Made by a program: the position numbers and the translations under genes. The notes under the pieces were generated by a model. It was not told the origin of the DNA, searched no databases, and saw nothing but the letters and a program-made list of their open reading frames with translations. Positions 18,439-27,353 of a DNA stretch of 64,000 bases are shown here, one piece after another; within the stretch, counting starts at the first letter, position 1, and each line of letters starts with the position of its first letter. Origin of the DNA: Halobacillus dabanensis (GTDB lineage Bacteria; Bacillota; Bacilli; Bacillales; Halobacillaceae); the NCBI RefSeq assembly GCF_900114165.1, contig NZ_FOSB01000001.1, forward strand, positions 62,001-126,000, in the 5' to 3' direction.

Positions 18439-19542
18439 TGCCTTTAATATAGATCCATACCTCCCTTCCTACCCCACTTTTATGGATAGTTTGAACAATC
18501 ATCAAGATGATCGGGCTAATTAGCATGCCGAACCCTCCGAACAGTTGAAATCCAAGAAATAAACTGATCAGCAATAAAATGGGGGGGACACCAAAATGGG
18601 TAGCTAATAATTTAGGTTCTAATGCTTGTCTTGTGACCATGACGACCATATATAGGATAGAAAGACAGATGGTCATTGCAAAATCCCCACTAAAGAATTG
18701 GTAGAGAATCCAGGGGAGAAATACTATTCCTGTCCCTACATAAGGGATGAAATCGACAAAGGCTGTTAAGAGTGTTATCGTCAATACATGGGACGCACCG
18801 ATAAAGTAAAGTCCTGTTGCAATGATTATTGCAGAAATCATTACGAGTGTACATTGAGCTTTTATAATCCCTTTTATTGTACGATAGAGTTCAGACCGAA
18901 AAACACTCACCCTGTCACTCACAAAAACAGGTATGATTTTTGGCACAAATCTATGATACGCTCCCAATCTTTACATATGAAAAATGTGGCAAGCAATGTT
19001 ATGAATAATGTCGTAAAAGAGGAAGGGAGTTGAGTGAGGACCCCTCCAAGACCTTCAAACAAAGCTTGGAGTATATCCATACCTGTCTGATTTATTTTTT
19101 CTTGCGCCAGTTTCAAATACACATTCAATGATTGTTGTTGATCTATACTTAAGTGAGTGTTTAAAGTCTCTATCCTATCTAGTAGAGGTTGCAGGATCTT
19201 CATAAATTCATTCGTAATGTGAGATGTTAATAGGGAGAATTGATGTGGTACACCTGAAGCTAGATATTGAACTCCTTTAATCAACTCTGCAATGAGAAGG
19301 GTCGCAAAAGCTCCAGCAAGGCTGCAGAAAAGAAGAAGAACCAAAAGAATAGCAAGTGTCTTGGGTAAGTGAAGGTGGTTGTCCAATAATCGGATGAATG
19401 GTTGAAAGACGACCGATAACAAAAGAGCGATAACAAAAGGATATAGATACATCCAGGAAAATAGAATAGTCGCCAAAGTTCCAATAAAGACAAAAAGAAC
19501 GAGTAAACTGCGTATAATCATTTGTAAAATTTGGTTGTGCAT
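18434..19542 (-). pseudogene. ytvI: Sporulation membrane protein YtvI (AI-2E transporter family), frameshifted
   Basis: Two adjoining minus-strand frames together give a YtvI-like protein of about 369 residues (B. subtilis YtvI has 371). The upstream frame starts at the ATG at 19542 (M-H-N-Q-I-L, preceded by AAAGGA) and runs through F-F-I-C-K-D-W-E-R-I before hitting a stop near 18919. The downstream frame resumes with R-F-V-P-K-I-I-P-V and continues to 18434. The break is near 18945-18955 and is repaired by inserting one base, for example an extra A in A-T-A-G-A-T. The reading frames on both sides are otherwise intact, so the lesion is recent or a sequence error. YtvI is a multi-helix protein of the sporulation-linked branch of this permease family. 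Confidence 0.85.
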
Positions 19543-19660
19543 ATGCCAAACGTCCTTTCTGGAGCGACTTCTGAACCTCTTTCCCACCAGGCTTGAATCT
19601 ACGTGAGAAGCACCTGGGAGCGCAAAGACTATCATTGAATATTCGATAAAATCCCTCAAA

Positions 19661-19674
19661 ATTAAACGTTTTCA
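19661..19674 (+). promoter_or_regulatory. Candidate cre (CcpA) site upstream of citZ
   Basis: ATTAAACGTTTTCA matches the catabolite-responsive element TGWAANCGNTWNCA at all but the first two positions. It sits just before the citZ -35. A second, weaker candidate (GTAAAGCGTTTTCT) lies at 19746-19759 in the leader. B. subtilis citZ is known to be repressed by CcpA. Confidence 0.45.
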
Positions 19675-19675
19675 A

Positions 19676-19704
19676 TTCACATTCTCTTCAGAATACTTTA
19701 TAAT
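19676..19704 (+). promoter_or_regulatory. Sigma-A-type promoter for citZ
   Basis: TTCACA (19676-19681) and TATAAT (19699-19704) with a 17-base spacer, leaving a leader of about 100 bases before the citZ start. Confidence 0.65.
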
Positions 19705-19810
19705 TGTAAACGGGGTTGTTCTCCTGAAAGGATAACAAGCGAATAGTAAAGCGTTTTCTTGCTGTTTATCGGCGAGCATATGTAGAATATTTCTGAAAGG
19801 GAGAGATTGT

Positions 19811-20929
19811 ATGTCATCATCAACTAAAGGTCTTGAAGGAATTACAGCAACAGATTCATCCATCAGTTCAATCATTGACGACAAGCTGACATATGTCGGT
19901 TATGACATCGATGATTTAGCCAATAATTCAAGCTTTGAAGAGGTTGTCTATCTTCTTTGGAATCAAAAATTGCCTAATCAAGAAGAATTGGAAGCTTTTA
20001 AAACAGAGCTGATATCCAATATGGATATTCCTGCTGAGATAGTAGATCATTTGAAGTCTTATGATCTATCGACTGTACACCCGATGGCTGCTTTAAGAAC
20101 GGCTGTATCCATGCTGGGACTTTTCGATACAGAGGCAGATGTCATGGAAGAAGAAGCGAATAAGCGTAAAGCTCTTCGACTGCAAGCAAAAATCCCTACC
20201 GTAGTTACGGCCTTTGCTCGTATCCGTAAAGGGGAAGAGCCTGTTTCACCTAAAAAAGATTTGAGCTTTGCTGGAAACTTCCTTTATATGCTTAAAGGGA
20301 AAGATCCAGAAAATTTGGAAGTTGAAGCTTTTAATAAGGCGCTCGTACTTCATGCCGACCATGAATTAAACGCTTCTACGTTCACTGCTCGTGTTTGTGT
20401 TGCTACACTTTCCGATGTTTATTCAGGTGTTACAGCAGCGATTGGAGCCTTAAAAGGTCCTCTTCACGGCGGAGCAAATGAGCGTGTCATGAAAATGTTA
20501 ACCGAAATCGGCAGTGTTGAGAACGCAGTTCCAGCAATCGAGAAAAAGTTGGAAAATAAAGAAAAAATCATGGGTATGGGACACCGTGTTTACCGTTCCG
20601 GAGACCCTCGTGCTAAGCACTTGAAAGAAATGTCCCGCGAATTAACAAAGCTTACTGGTCACTCTAAATACTATGAAATGTCCATTAAGATTGAAGATTA
20701 TATCAAGGAGAACAAAGGTCTGCCTGCAAATGTGGACTTTTATTCAGCTTCTGTTTATCATAGCCTTGGAATCGATCACGATATTTTCACACCGATTTTC
20801 GCGGTATCTCGTGTCTCAGGCTGGTTAGCACACATTCTTGAACAATACTCCAACAATCGTCTGATTCGCCCACGTGCAGAATATGTGGGACCTAAAGGAC
20901 AAAGCTACACACCAATCGAAGAAAGATAA
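19811..20929 (+). CDS. citZ: Citrate synthase
   Basis: A 372-residue type II citrate synthase that condenses oxaloacetate and acetyl-CoA. Motifs: G-P-L-H-G-G-A-N-E-R-V (about residue 217-227) and M-G-M-G-H-R-V-Y-R-S-G-D-P-R-A (about 255-270), which hold the active-site histidines, and a C-terminal D-F-Y-S-A-S-V-Y segment with the catalytic Asp. Length matches B. subtilis CitZ (372). GGGAGAG precedes the ATG. It heads the citZ-icd-mdh group; a leaky-looking terminator separates it from icd. Confidence 0.97.
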   Translation: MSSSTKGLEGITATDSSISSIIDDKLTYVGYDIDDLANNSSFEEVVYLLWNQKLPNQEELEAFKTELISNMDIPAEIVDHLKSYDLSTVHPMAALRTAVSMLGLFDTEADVMEEEANKRKALRLQAKIPTVVTAFARIRKGEEPVSPKKDLSFAGNFLYMLKGKDPENLEVEAFNKALVLHADHELNASTFTARVCVATLSDVYSGVTAAIGALKGPLHGGANERVMKMLTEIGSVENAVPAIEKKLENKEKIMGMGHRVYRSGDPRAKHLKEMSRELTKLTGHSKYYEMSIKIEDYIKENKGLPANVDFYSASVYHSLGIDHDIFTPIFAVSRVSGWLAHILEQYSNNRLIRPRAEYVGPKGQSYTPIEER

Positions 20930-20964
20930 GAGTAACCGTTATGCCGGTATTACTCCCTTTTTAT
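20930..20964 (+). terminator. Probable (leaky) terminator between citZ and icd
   Basis: GAGTAACCG pairs with CGG-TA-TTACTC (2-base bulge) around a small loop, followed by CCCTTTTTATT. A partial terminator here would allow more citZ than icd-mdh message, as known in B. subtilis. Confidence 0.6.
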
Positions 20965-21037
20965 TCAACCTATTTTAACGTATGATGAAAGAGGATGATC
21001 CATCCATATTTCATATAAAATATTAGGAGGGTTTATT

Positions 21038-22312
21038 TTGACACAATCACAGAAAATCACAGTAGAACAAAACGGATCATTAAATGTACCAGAACGTCCA
21101 GTTATTCCTTACATCGAAGGGGACGGAATCGGCCCTGATATTTGGGCAGCAGCAAGCCGTGTAATCGAAGCAGCGGTAGCCAAAGCATATAATAATGAAA
21201 AATCCATTGAATGGAAAGAAGTTTTAGCTGGTCAAAAAGCTTATGATGAAACAGGAGAATGGCTTCCGGAAGCGACTCTTGAAACAATCAGAGATTACAA
21301 GATTGCTATTAAAGGACCATTAACGACCCCTATTGGGGGAGGGATTCGCTCCTTGAACGTTGCTTTACGTCAAGAGTTGGACTTATTTACTTGTCTGCGT
21401 CCTGTGCGTTACTTCGAAGGTGTTCCATCCCCTGTTAAACGTCCAGAAGATACAGACATGGCGATTTTCCGTGAAAATACAGAGGATATCTACGCTGGAA
21501 TCGAATGGCAAAAAGGAACTCCAGAAGTGAAGAAAGTCATCGACTTCCTGCAAAATGAAATGGGTGTACATAACATTCGTTTCCCTGAAACTTCCGGTAT
21601 CGGTATCAAACCTGTATCTGAAGAGGGTACAAAGCGTCTTGTCCGTGCGGCAATCGATTATGCTTTGAATGAAGGTCGCAAAAACGTAACGCTTGTACAC
21701 AAAGGGAATATCATGAAATTTACGGAAGGGTCTTTCAAATCATGGGGATATGAAGTCGCTGAAGAAGAATACGGCGATAAAGTGTTCACATGGGCAGAAT
21801 ATGACCGTATCGTAGAAAAAGAAGGTAAGGACGCTGCCAACAAAGCACAAGATGCAGCAGAAGCTGAAGGTAAGATCATTGTTAAAGATGCAATTGCAGA
21901 CATCTTCTTGCAACAGATTCTTACACGTCCAAAAGAGTTCGATGTGGTAGCAACAATGAACTTGAACGGTGACTACATTTCTGACGCTCTTGCAGCTCAG
22001 GTTGGTGGAATCGGTATCGCTCCAGGAGCGAACATCAACTTTGAAACAGGACATGCTATTTTCGAAGCGACGCATGGTACAGCTCCGAAGTATGCAGGTC
22101 TTGATAAAGTAAACCCATCTTCTGTCATTCTTTCAGGTGTCCTGATGCTTGAACACTTGGGATGGAGAGAAGCAGCAGACTTAATCACGAAGTCTATGGA
22201 TAAGACAATCGGCAGCAAGGTCGTCACTTATGACTTCGCGCGTATGATGGATGGTGCTACAGAAGTGAAATGTTCTGAATTCGGCGATGAACTTATTAAA
22301 AACATGGGCTAA
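21038..22312 (+). CDS. icd: Isocitrate dehydrogenase (NADP-type)
   Basis: A 424-residue enzyme converting isocitrate to 2-oxoglutarate in the TCA cycle. The substrate loop [13 protein letters not shown] (about residue 94-106, Ser is the residue phosphorylated in E. coli) and the signature [12 protein letters not shown] (about 308-319) are present. Length matches B. subtilis Icd (423). The TTG start at 21038 follows TAGGAGGG. The mdh gene follows after about 20 bases. Confidence 0.97.
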   Translation: MTQSQKITVEQNGSLNVPERPVIPYIEGDGIGPDIWAAASRVIEAAVAKAYNNEKSIEWKEVLAGQKAYDETGEWLPEATLETIRDYKIAIKGPLTTPIGGGIRSLNVALRQELDLFTCLRPVRYFEGVPSPVKRPEDTDMAIFRENTEDIYAGIEWQKGTPEVKKVIDFLQNEMGVHNIRFPETSGIGIKPVSEEGTKRLVRAAIDYALNEGRKNVTLVHKGNIMKFTEGSFKSWGYEVAEEEYGDKVFTWAEYDRIVEKEGKDAANKAQDAAEAEGKIIVKDAIADIFLQQILTRPKEFDVVATMNLNGDYISDALAAQVGGIGIAPGANINFETGHAIFEATHGTAPKYAGLDKVNPSSVILSGVLMLEHLGWREAADLITKSMDKTIGSKVVTYDFARMMDGATEVKCSEFGDELIKNMG

Positions 22313-22333
22313 TCTAAAAGAGAGGGGATCATT

Positions 22334-23272
22334 ATGGCTATCCGTAGAAACAAAATATCAGTAATTGGTGCTGGTTTCACTGGTGCTACGACTGCACTAA
22401 TGCTCGCACAAAAAGAGCTTGGAGATGTTGTCTTAGTCGATATTCCTGACATGGAAGATCCAACCAAAGGTAAAGCCTTAGATATGTTAGAAGCAAGCCC
22501 TGTCCAAGGGTTCGATGCTAAAGTTACAGGTACTTCCGATTATTCGGATACAAAAGACTCTGACTTAGTCATCATCACTGCAGGTATAGCACGTAAACCT
22601 GGTATGAGTCGTGATGATCTCGTCAATACCAACTCTAAAATTATGAAGAGTGTAACGAAAGAAATCGTTAAAAACTCTCCGGATTGTTTTATAGTTGTTT
22701 TAACAAACCCTGTTGACGCCATGACATATTCAGTATTCCAAGAAGCTGGATTACCGAAAAACCGTGTCATCGGACAATCCGGTGTCCTGGATACCGCCCG
22801 CTTCCGCACTTTCGTTGCGGAAGAGTTGAATGTTTCCATCAAGGATATTACTGGCTTTGTTCTTGGTGGACATGGAGATGATATGGTTCCAATGATTCGC
22901 TATTCATTCGCTGGTGGAATTCCTCTTGAAAAATTGATTTCCAAAGAGCGATTAGATGCGATTGTAGAGCGTACCCGTAAAGGTGGCGGAGAAATTGTTG
23001 GTCTTCTTGGGAATGGAAGTGCATACTACGCACCAGCCGCTTCTCTTGTGCAAATGGCAGAAGCAATTCTGAAAGACCAGCGTCGTATTCTACCAGCTAT
23101 CGCTTACCTTGAAGGGGAATATGGCTATGACGGTATTTATCTTGGTGTGCCTACAATTCTTGGTGGTAATGGTATAGAAGAAGTGATTGAGCTTGAACTG
23201 ACGGAAGAAGAAAAACAACAGCTCGATCAATCGGCTGATTCTGTTAAAAATGTGTTAAATGTTCTAAAATAA
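22334..23272 (+). CDS. mdh: Malate dehydrogenase
   Basis: A 312-residue LDH-like malate dehydrogenase, making oxaloacetate from malate. The Rossmann motif [10 protein letters not shown] (residues 12-21), the catalytic-loop Arg set in [11 protein letters not shown] (about 85-95) with the dicarboxylate-selecting Arg, and the catalytic His in [10 protein letters not shown] (about 180) are visible. It is the third gene of the citZ-icd-mdh group and ends at a strong terminator. Confidence 0.97.
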   Translation: MAIRRNKISVIGAGFTGATTALMLAQKELGDVVLVDIPDMEDPTKGKALDMLEASPVQGFDAKVTGTSDYSDTKDSDLVIITAGIARKPGMSRDDLVNTNSKIMKSVTKEIVKNSPDCFIVVLTNPVDAMTYSVFQEAGLPKNRVIGQSGVLDTARFRTFVAEELNVSIKDITGFVLGGHGDDMVPMIRYSFAGGIPLEKLISKERLDAIVERTRKGGGEIVGLLGNGSAYYAPAASLVQMAEAILKDQRRILPAIAYLEGEYGYDGIYLGVPTILGGNGIEEVIELELTEEEKQQLDQSADSVKNVLNVLK

Positions 23273-23276
23273 AAAG

Positions 23277-23312
23277 AAGGGATTCGGGGAACACCCTCGA
23301 ATCCTTTTTTTT
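23277..23312 (+). terminator. Terminator after mdh
   Basis: AGGGATTCGGGG pairs with CCCTCGAATCCT (one mismatch) around a 4-base loop, followed by a run of seven or more T. Confidence 0.88.
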
Positions 23313-23346
23313 ACCTTCCGGGAAAACGTTTACAAGGAGTGAACAT

Positions 23347-23823
23347 ATGTTAGGAAAGAAGAGAAAACTAGGGAAGAAAATCAGTGATGTAAAAGTGGGG
23401 GAAGAGTTTTCTACATCGTTCACAGTAGAAGATCGTGATCTGTTGATGTATTTGGGATTGACAGATGATGCAAACCCTTTATACATTCAGCATGATTATG
23501 CATCTCAAACTCCTTTCAAAAGGCCAGTAACTCCTACAGTTATGGTGTTTGGAATGGTTACTTCTATTGTATCTATGCACTTACCGGGGCCCGGCAGTCA
23601 TGTGATTCAACAGAATTTGGATTATCCAAAACCAGTGTTTCATTATGCTGAAGTAAAATTTGACTTAAAGGTTAGAGAAGTAGATAAAGAAAATCATCAT
23701 GTACATCTCGATGTTCATGGTTATGATGAAGAAGGGGATGTTGTGGTAAAAGGTTCACTTGTTGTCCAACCCCCATACGAACCTGATTCCATGAATGCCC
23801 GATCATTAGAGAATTTTTACTAA
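23347..23823 (+). CDS. MaoC-like hotdog-fold protein (putative dehydratase)
   Basis: A 158-residue single hotdog-domain protein. The segment L-T-D-D-A-N-P-L-Y (about residues 38-46) resembles the hydratase motif D-x-N-P-x-H with Tyr in place of His, so classical enoyl-CoA hydratase activity is doubtful. Related genes lie between mdh and phoP in other Bacillaceae. The substrate is unknown; a CoA thioester is the family expectation. The start follows AAGGAG at suitable spacing. A terminator follows directly. Confidence 0.75.
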   Translation: MLGKKRKLGKKISDVKVGEEFSTSFTVEDRDLLMYLGLTDDANPLYIQHDYASQTPFKRPVTPTVMVFGMVTSIVSMHLPGPGSHVIQQNLDYPKPVFHYAEVKFDLKVREVDKENHHVHLDVHGYDEEGDVVVKGSLVVQPPYEPDSMNARSLENFY

Positions 23824-23850
23824 AGGCCTATAACATAGGTCTTTTTTTAC
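23823..23850 (+). terminator. Terminator after the MaoC-like gene
   Basis: AGGCCTAT and ATAGGTCT pair around AAC (one G-U) and run into a T run. Confidence 0.8.
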
Positions 23851-23865
23851 TTCAATAAAGCTCCC

Positions 23866-24341
23866 TATTCTTGAAGACTCAGTTTCGAGACTTTAGGGGG
23901 AGTATTAGGGTCTACGGGAAAAGGTTCGCTTTCCGTGGGGCGGGCGGTGAGCCTCATCGAGCTAAAGCTCTGCGGGGTCTCACCTGTCCCGCAGATCCCA
24001 CGGAGTCTCACCGTTTCCCTCCGCCCCTTTCCATGATAAGTATCTCGAAACCATCTTCAAGTAAAGGAAGCAGCATGATGTAATTGAAAATGCGGTAATC
24101 ACAAGCTTGAAGTGCTATTCTCCCTCTACTTATGGCAGGGTTATTGTTAGGCGATTTCGAGTAACTCTTACGGCAAGGGGAGGTGAGGGATGAGGAGACT
24201 CCTGCGGGAAAGGATAGACTGGCGAGACCCCGCAGGTCATGAAGTGACCGAGGAGGCTTGCCGTCTTCCCCGCGGAAAGCGACTTATCCCCCACCGACCC
24301 TTATTCGCAATAAAAGTCTCGAAACCGAGTCTTCCGGAATA
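23866..24341 (+). repeat. MITE-like composite palindromic repeat, copy A (476 bp)
   Basis: The ends are 26-base inverted repeats with three mismatches: 23866-23891 (TATTCTTGAAGACTCAG, then TTTCGAGAC) and 24316-24341, which is its reverse complement. The element has two GC-rich halves facing each other. The left half (23870-24061) is itself bounded by CTTGAAGA...TCTTCAAG ends. The right half (about 24152-24341) holds CCTGCGGG / CCCGCAGG (24201-24208, 24229-24236). About 90 AT-richer bases separate the halves. Inverted copies lie at 42739-42938 and 44511-44915. No transposase is present. Short open frames inside recur only because the repeat recurs. The remaining 140 bases before phoP hold only regulatory candidates. 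Confidence 0.88.
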
Positions 24342-24400
24342 CTGCCAGATTGTTGAACAAGGGGAAGAAAAGGATGAAAGTTTGGTGTGGGGTTTATATT

Positions 24401-24426
24401 AAGATTAAGTAAAGATTATAAAGATT
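24401..24426 (+). promoter_or_regulatory. Possible PhoP-binding direct repeats upstream of phoP
   Basis: Three AAGATT direct repeats begin at 24401, 24412 and 24421 (spacing 11 and 9), just before the presumed phoPR promoter (TATGAT near 24453). PhoP boxes are direct hexamer repeats at about 11-base spacing, but the match to the TTAACA-type consensus is poor. Confidence 0.3.
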
Positions 24427-24487
24427 CGTATTCAAAATGTTATCTTCATTGTATGATGAACCTAACTAGTAGGTAGAGGTGATGACA

Positions 24488-25183
24488 ATGGAACAGAAAA
24501 TTTTGATTGTTGATGACGAAGAATCAATTGTAACATTACTCAAATATAATATAGACCAGGCAGGGTATGAAACAGATGTCGCCTACAATGGTACGGATGC
24601 TCTAGAAAAAGCCTCTAACACATCGTTTGACTTGATCGTATTAGATGTCATGCTCCCCGGAATGGATGGGATGGAAGTGTGTAAGAAGTTGAGACAGTTG
24701 CAGATAAACACACCAATTTTAATGCTTACAGCTAAGGATGATGAATTTGATAAAGTATTGGGGCTGGAATTGGGCGCTGATGATTACTTGACGAAGCCGT
24801 TCAGTCCGCGAGAAGTGGTGGCAAGAATTAAAGCAATTTTAAGACGATTGGTTCGTGAGCCTGTCGGAGGGGAGAAAAATTTCATTCAAGTCGCTGACCT
24901 TTCGATTTATCCTGAGCAGTATGAAGCTACAATTAAAGGGGAACCGCTAACCTTCACACCAAAAGAGTTTGAGCTACTGTTATATTTGGCCCAAAATTTA
25001 GGCCGTGTATTATCGAGGGATCAGTTGTTAAGCGCTGTTTGGAACTATGACTTTGCGGGGGATACTCGTATAGTTGACGTTCATGTTAGTCATTTGCGTG
25101 AAAAAATAGAACCAGAAACGAAGAAGCCTGTTTACATTAAAACGATCCGCGGGCTTGGATATAAAATGGAGGAACCAAAGTAA
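24488..25183 (+). CDS. phoP: Response regulator PhoP
   Basis: A 231-residue OmpR-family regulator controlling the phosphate-starvation response. The receiver domain has the acidic pair D9-D10, the phosphorylated D53 (L-I-V-L-D-V-M-L-P-G) and K in L-T-K-P-F. The winged-helix domain ends with R-T-I-R-G-L-G-Y-K-type sequence (here K-T-I-R-G-L-G-Y-K). The ATG at 24488 has AGAGG about 8 bases upstream; in-frame GTG 24479 and ATG 24482 overlap the ribosome site. It is followed immediately by phoR. Confidence 0.95.
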   Translation: MEQKILIVDDEESIVTLLKYNIDQAGYETDVAYNGTDALEKASNTSFDLIVLDVMLPGMDGMEVCKKLRQLQINTPILMLTAKDDEFDKVLGLELGADDYLTKPFSPREVVARIKAILRRLVREPVGGEKNFIQVADLSIYPEQYEATIKGEPLTFTPKEFELLLYLAQNLGRVLSRDQLLSAVWNYDFAGDTRIVDVHVSHLREKIEPETKKPVYIKTIRGLGYKMEEPK

Positions 25184-26938
25184 ATGTCCTCCAATACTAA
25201 ACCGTTGATGACGTACACTGTCCTAATAGTCATCGTCATGTTAGGACTTGGGATCATTCTTGCTCAACTGACTCGCGGTTACTTTATCAATATTTTTGAG
25301 CAGCGCATAGAGTTGGAAAGCCAGTATTTTGTAACCTTTTTGGAAAGATTCAAAGAAGATAGGGATATTAGCAAGGAAGAACTATACAACTTTAGTGAAC
25401 AGCTTAATACGGGAATGGTATTTATATCTGCTTCCGGTGAGAGAGTCATAGATACAGTTGAAGCTATTCCGGTCATTGATGAGAAAGAAGTGCAGGAAGT
25501 GATTTCCAGAGTTACTAACGGCCCAGAATCATATGGAGAAGGGCAAATGATCGATAACATCTTTTATTATTCAGTTAATGAAGAAGTTATCGATATTGAT
25601 GGGAGCCTTATTTTAATTTCTCCTGTAAATGCTTTGACTAATATCACTAAAAATATTTGGCTGCTGATCGGGTTTACACTCTTACTCGGACTTATTATCA
25701 TCTTTGTTATCGGATATAATATTTTTTCAAAATATATCCGTCCGATTCGCTCAGCAACAAATGTGGCAACGGAATTGGCACGAGGGAATTATAAAGCCAG
25801 GACGTATGAAGGGCATTTTGGAGAAGCCGGTCAACTGAGTCAATCGATTAACATTCTGGCTCGGAATTTACAAGAGATGACTAGTTCAAAAGGTATGCAA
25901 GAGAATCAACTAGAAGCTGTCATCAACAATATGGGAAACGGACTTGTTCTAATTGATGAGAGAGGGTATATCGTGTTATTGAATCGGGCTTTTTTTGAAA
26001 CGTTCGGTGGTCAACAAAAAGACTATATCGGCTATCTGTATCATGACGTCATTCCATATACGGCTATCCATGAAACCGTCCAAAAGATTTATATGTTTGA
26101 AGAAACAGTAAGTGAAAATTTCGTATTGCCGGTGAACATTAATCAGAAGCATTTAGAAGTTACAGGAGCGCCTATTTTCAGTGAAGAGAAGAGATGGAAA
26201 GGAGTCGTTCTCGTTTTTCACGACATTACTGAGCTCAAGCACTTGGAGCAGATGAGGAAGGATTTTGTAGCAAACGTTTCGCACGAGTTGAAGACTCCAA
26301 TCACTTCGATTCGAGGCTTTTCTGAAACTCTATTGGATGGTGCGATGAAAGATGAAAAAATGCTTGAACAATTTTTACATATCATTTTAAGAGAAAGTGG
26401 GCGTTTACAATCTTTAATTCAGGATCTTCTGGAACTTTCTAAGGTAGAGAGGGAAGACTTCAACATGAATGTAGAAGAAATAGATGTCCAGCGACTTTTA
26501 AATGATTTATTGCCGATCGTTAAACAACACGCTGATAAAAAACAGGTCCAATTGTCAGCGTTTATCGAAGGTGTGACAATAATTCAGGGAGACTCCAGCC
26601 GCTTAAAACAAGTGTTTATGAACCTTCTTACAAATGCGATTAATTACTCGGAAGAAAACGGGAAAGTGGGGATACATTTCCAGGAGTCTAAAGATTATGT
26701 AACAGTCAGTATTACGGATAATGGAGTGGGTATTCCTGAGGAAGAAGTGCCCCGGATTTTTGAGCGTTTCTATCGAGTAGATAAGGCTAGAAGTAGGAAT
26801 TCTGGGGGGACAGGTTTAGGCTTAGCTATCGTCAAACACATAGTAGAAGCTCATCATGGTACGGTTAGAGTCGAGAGTGTTATAGATAAGGGAACGAGCT
26901 TCCATGTTGAAATCCCCAAGAAGTTTACAGAAAATTAA
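25184..26938 (+). CDS. phoR: Sensor histidine kinase PhoR
   Basis: A 584-residue membrane kinase, partner of PhoP. Helix 1 (about residues 8-28), an extracytoplasmic domain (about 30-150), helix 2 (about 158-180), a HAMP linker, a PAS domain (about 240-345), the dimerisation domain with phospho-acceptor H367 (S-H-E-L-K-T-P) and the ATPase domain with N-x3-N, D-N-G-V-G-I and G-T-G-L-G-L-A boxes. The ATG directly follows the phoP stop (TAAATG), so translation is coupled. Length matches B. subtilis PhoR (579). Confidence 0.95.
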   Translation: MSSNTKPLMTYTVLIVIVMLGLGIILAQLTRGYFINIFEQRIELESQYFVTFLERFKEDRDISKEELYNFSEQLNTGMVFISASGERVIDTVEAIPVIDEKEVQEVISRVTNGPESYGEGQMIDNIFYYSVNEEVIDIDGSLILISPVNALTNITKNIWLLIGFTLLLGLIIIFVIGYNIFSKYIRPIRSATNVATELARGNYKARTYEGHFGEAGQLSQSINILARNLQEMTSSKGMQENQLEAVINNMGNGLVLIDERGYIVLLNRAFFETFGGQQKDYIGYLYHDVIPYTAIHETVQKIYMFEETVSENFVLPVNINQKHLEVTGAPIFSEEKRWKGVVLVFHDITELKHLEQMRKDFVANVSHELKTPITSIRGFSETLLDGAMKDEKMLEQFLHIILRESGRLQSLIQDLLELSKVEREDFNMNVEEIDVQRLLNDLLPIVKQHADKKQVQLSAFIEGVTIIQGDSSRLKQVFMNLLTNAINYSEENGKVGIHFQESKDYVTVSITDNGVGIPEEEVPRIFERFYRVDKARSRNSGGTGLGLAIVKHIVEAHHGTVRVESVIDKGTSFHVEIPKKFTEN

Positions 26939-27015
26939 TATATCTTTAAAATCAATATAACAGTTCTTAGATAAAATATCGTTGAAACCCTTTCATCCAA
27001 GGTGTTTTCTCTTTT

Positions 27016-27048
27016 AGGCAGAAGCTTCCCTCGCTTCTGCCTTTTTTT
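27016..27048 (+). terminator. Terminator after phoR
   Basis: GGCAGAAGC (27017-27025) and GCTTCTGCC (27033-27041) pair perfectly, followed by seven T. The following ~300 bases up to hflK contain no gene or clear promoter that I can support. Confidence 0.88.
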
Positions 27049-27353
27049 ATTAGGAAATACAGTATCTTATATTGCTCACCCCATCCCATCCTCAGGTTAT
27101 AAGCATTAGTTCTTGCAGAAGGGGTACTTCCTCCAATCGTTTTTTTGTCCTTTTTGACCTTTAAAAATTCCCCAAGTTTTTGTTAAAGGAAATTATATAA
27201 CAAGACAGATTCCCCTTTCTGATCATCTCATTTTTATCGAATTCACTATCTACAAAGTCTCTTAAAGGAATCTTTAAATCAGCTGTGGAATATTGAAACT
27301 TTTTTGTAACATGAACGTAATAATAGTATTCAAAAGATAAAGGGGAAGTCGAT

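Noticed and set aside
23871-24083. Open frame of 70 codons over the left half of repeat A
   Set aside because: Lies wholly in the palindromic repeat, with no start signal and no recognisable protein family.
23866-24341. CRISPR array or insertion sequence explanation for the repeats
   Set aside because: There are no short direct repeats with regular spacers and no transposase frame; the structure is a single inverted-repeat element per site.
24190-24402. Open frame (70 codons, M-R-R-L-L-R-E-R-I-D...) that recurs at 44495-44740 on the minus strand
   Set aside because: The similarity follows entirely from the shared DNA repeat (copies A and C); there is no ribosome site, and the frames end differently in flanking unique DNA.
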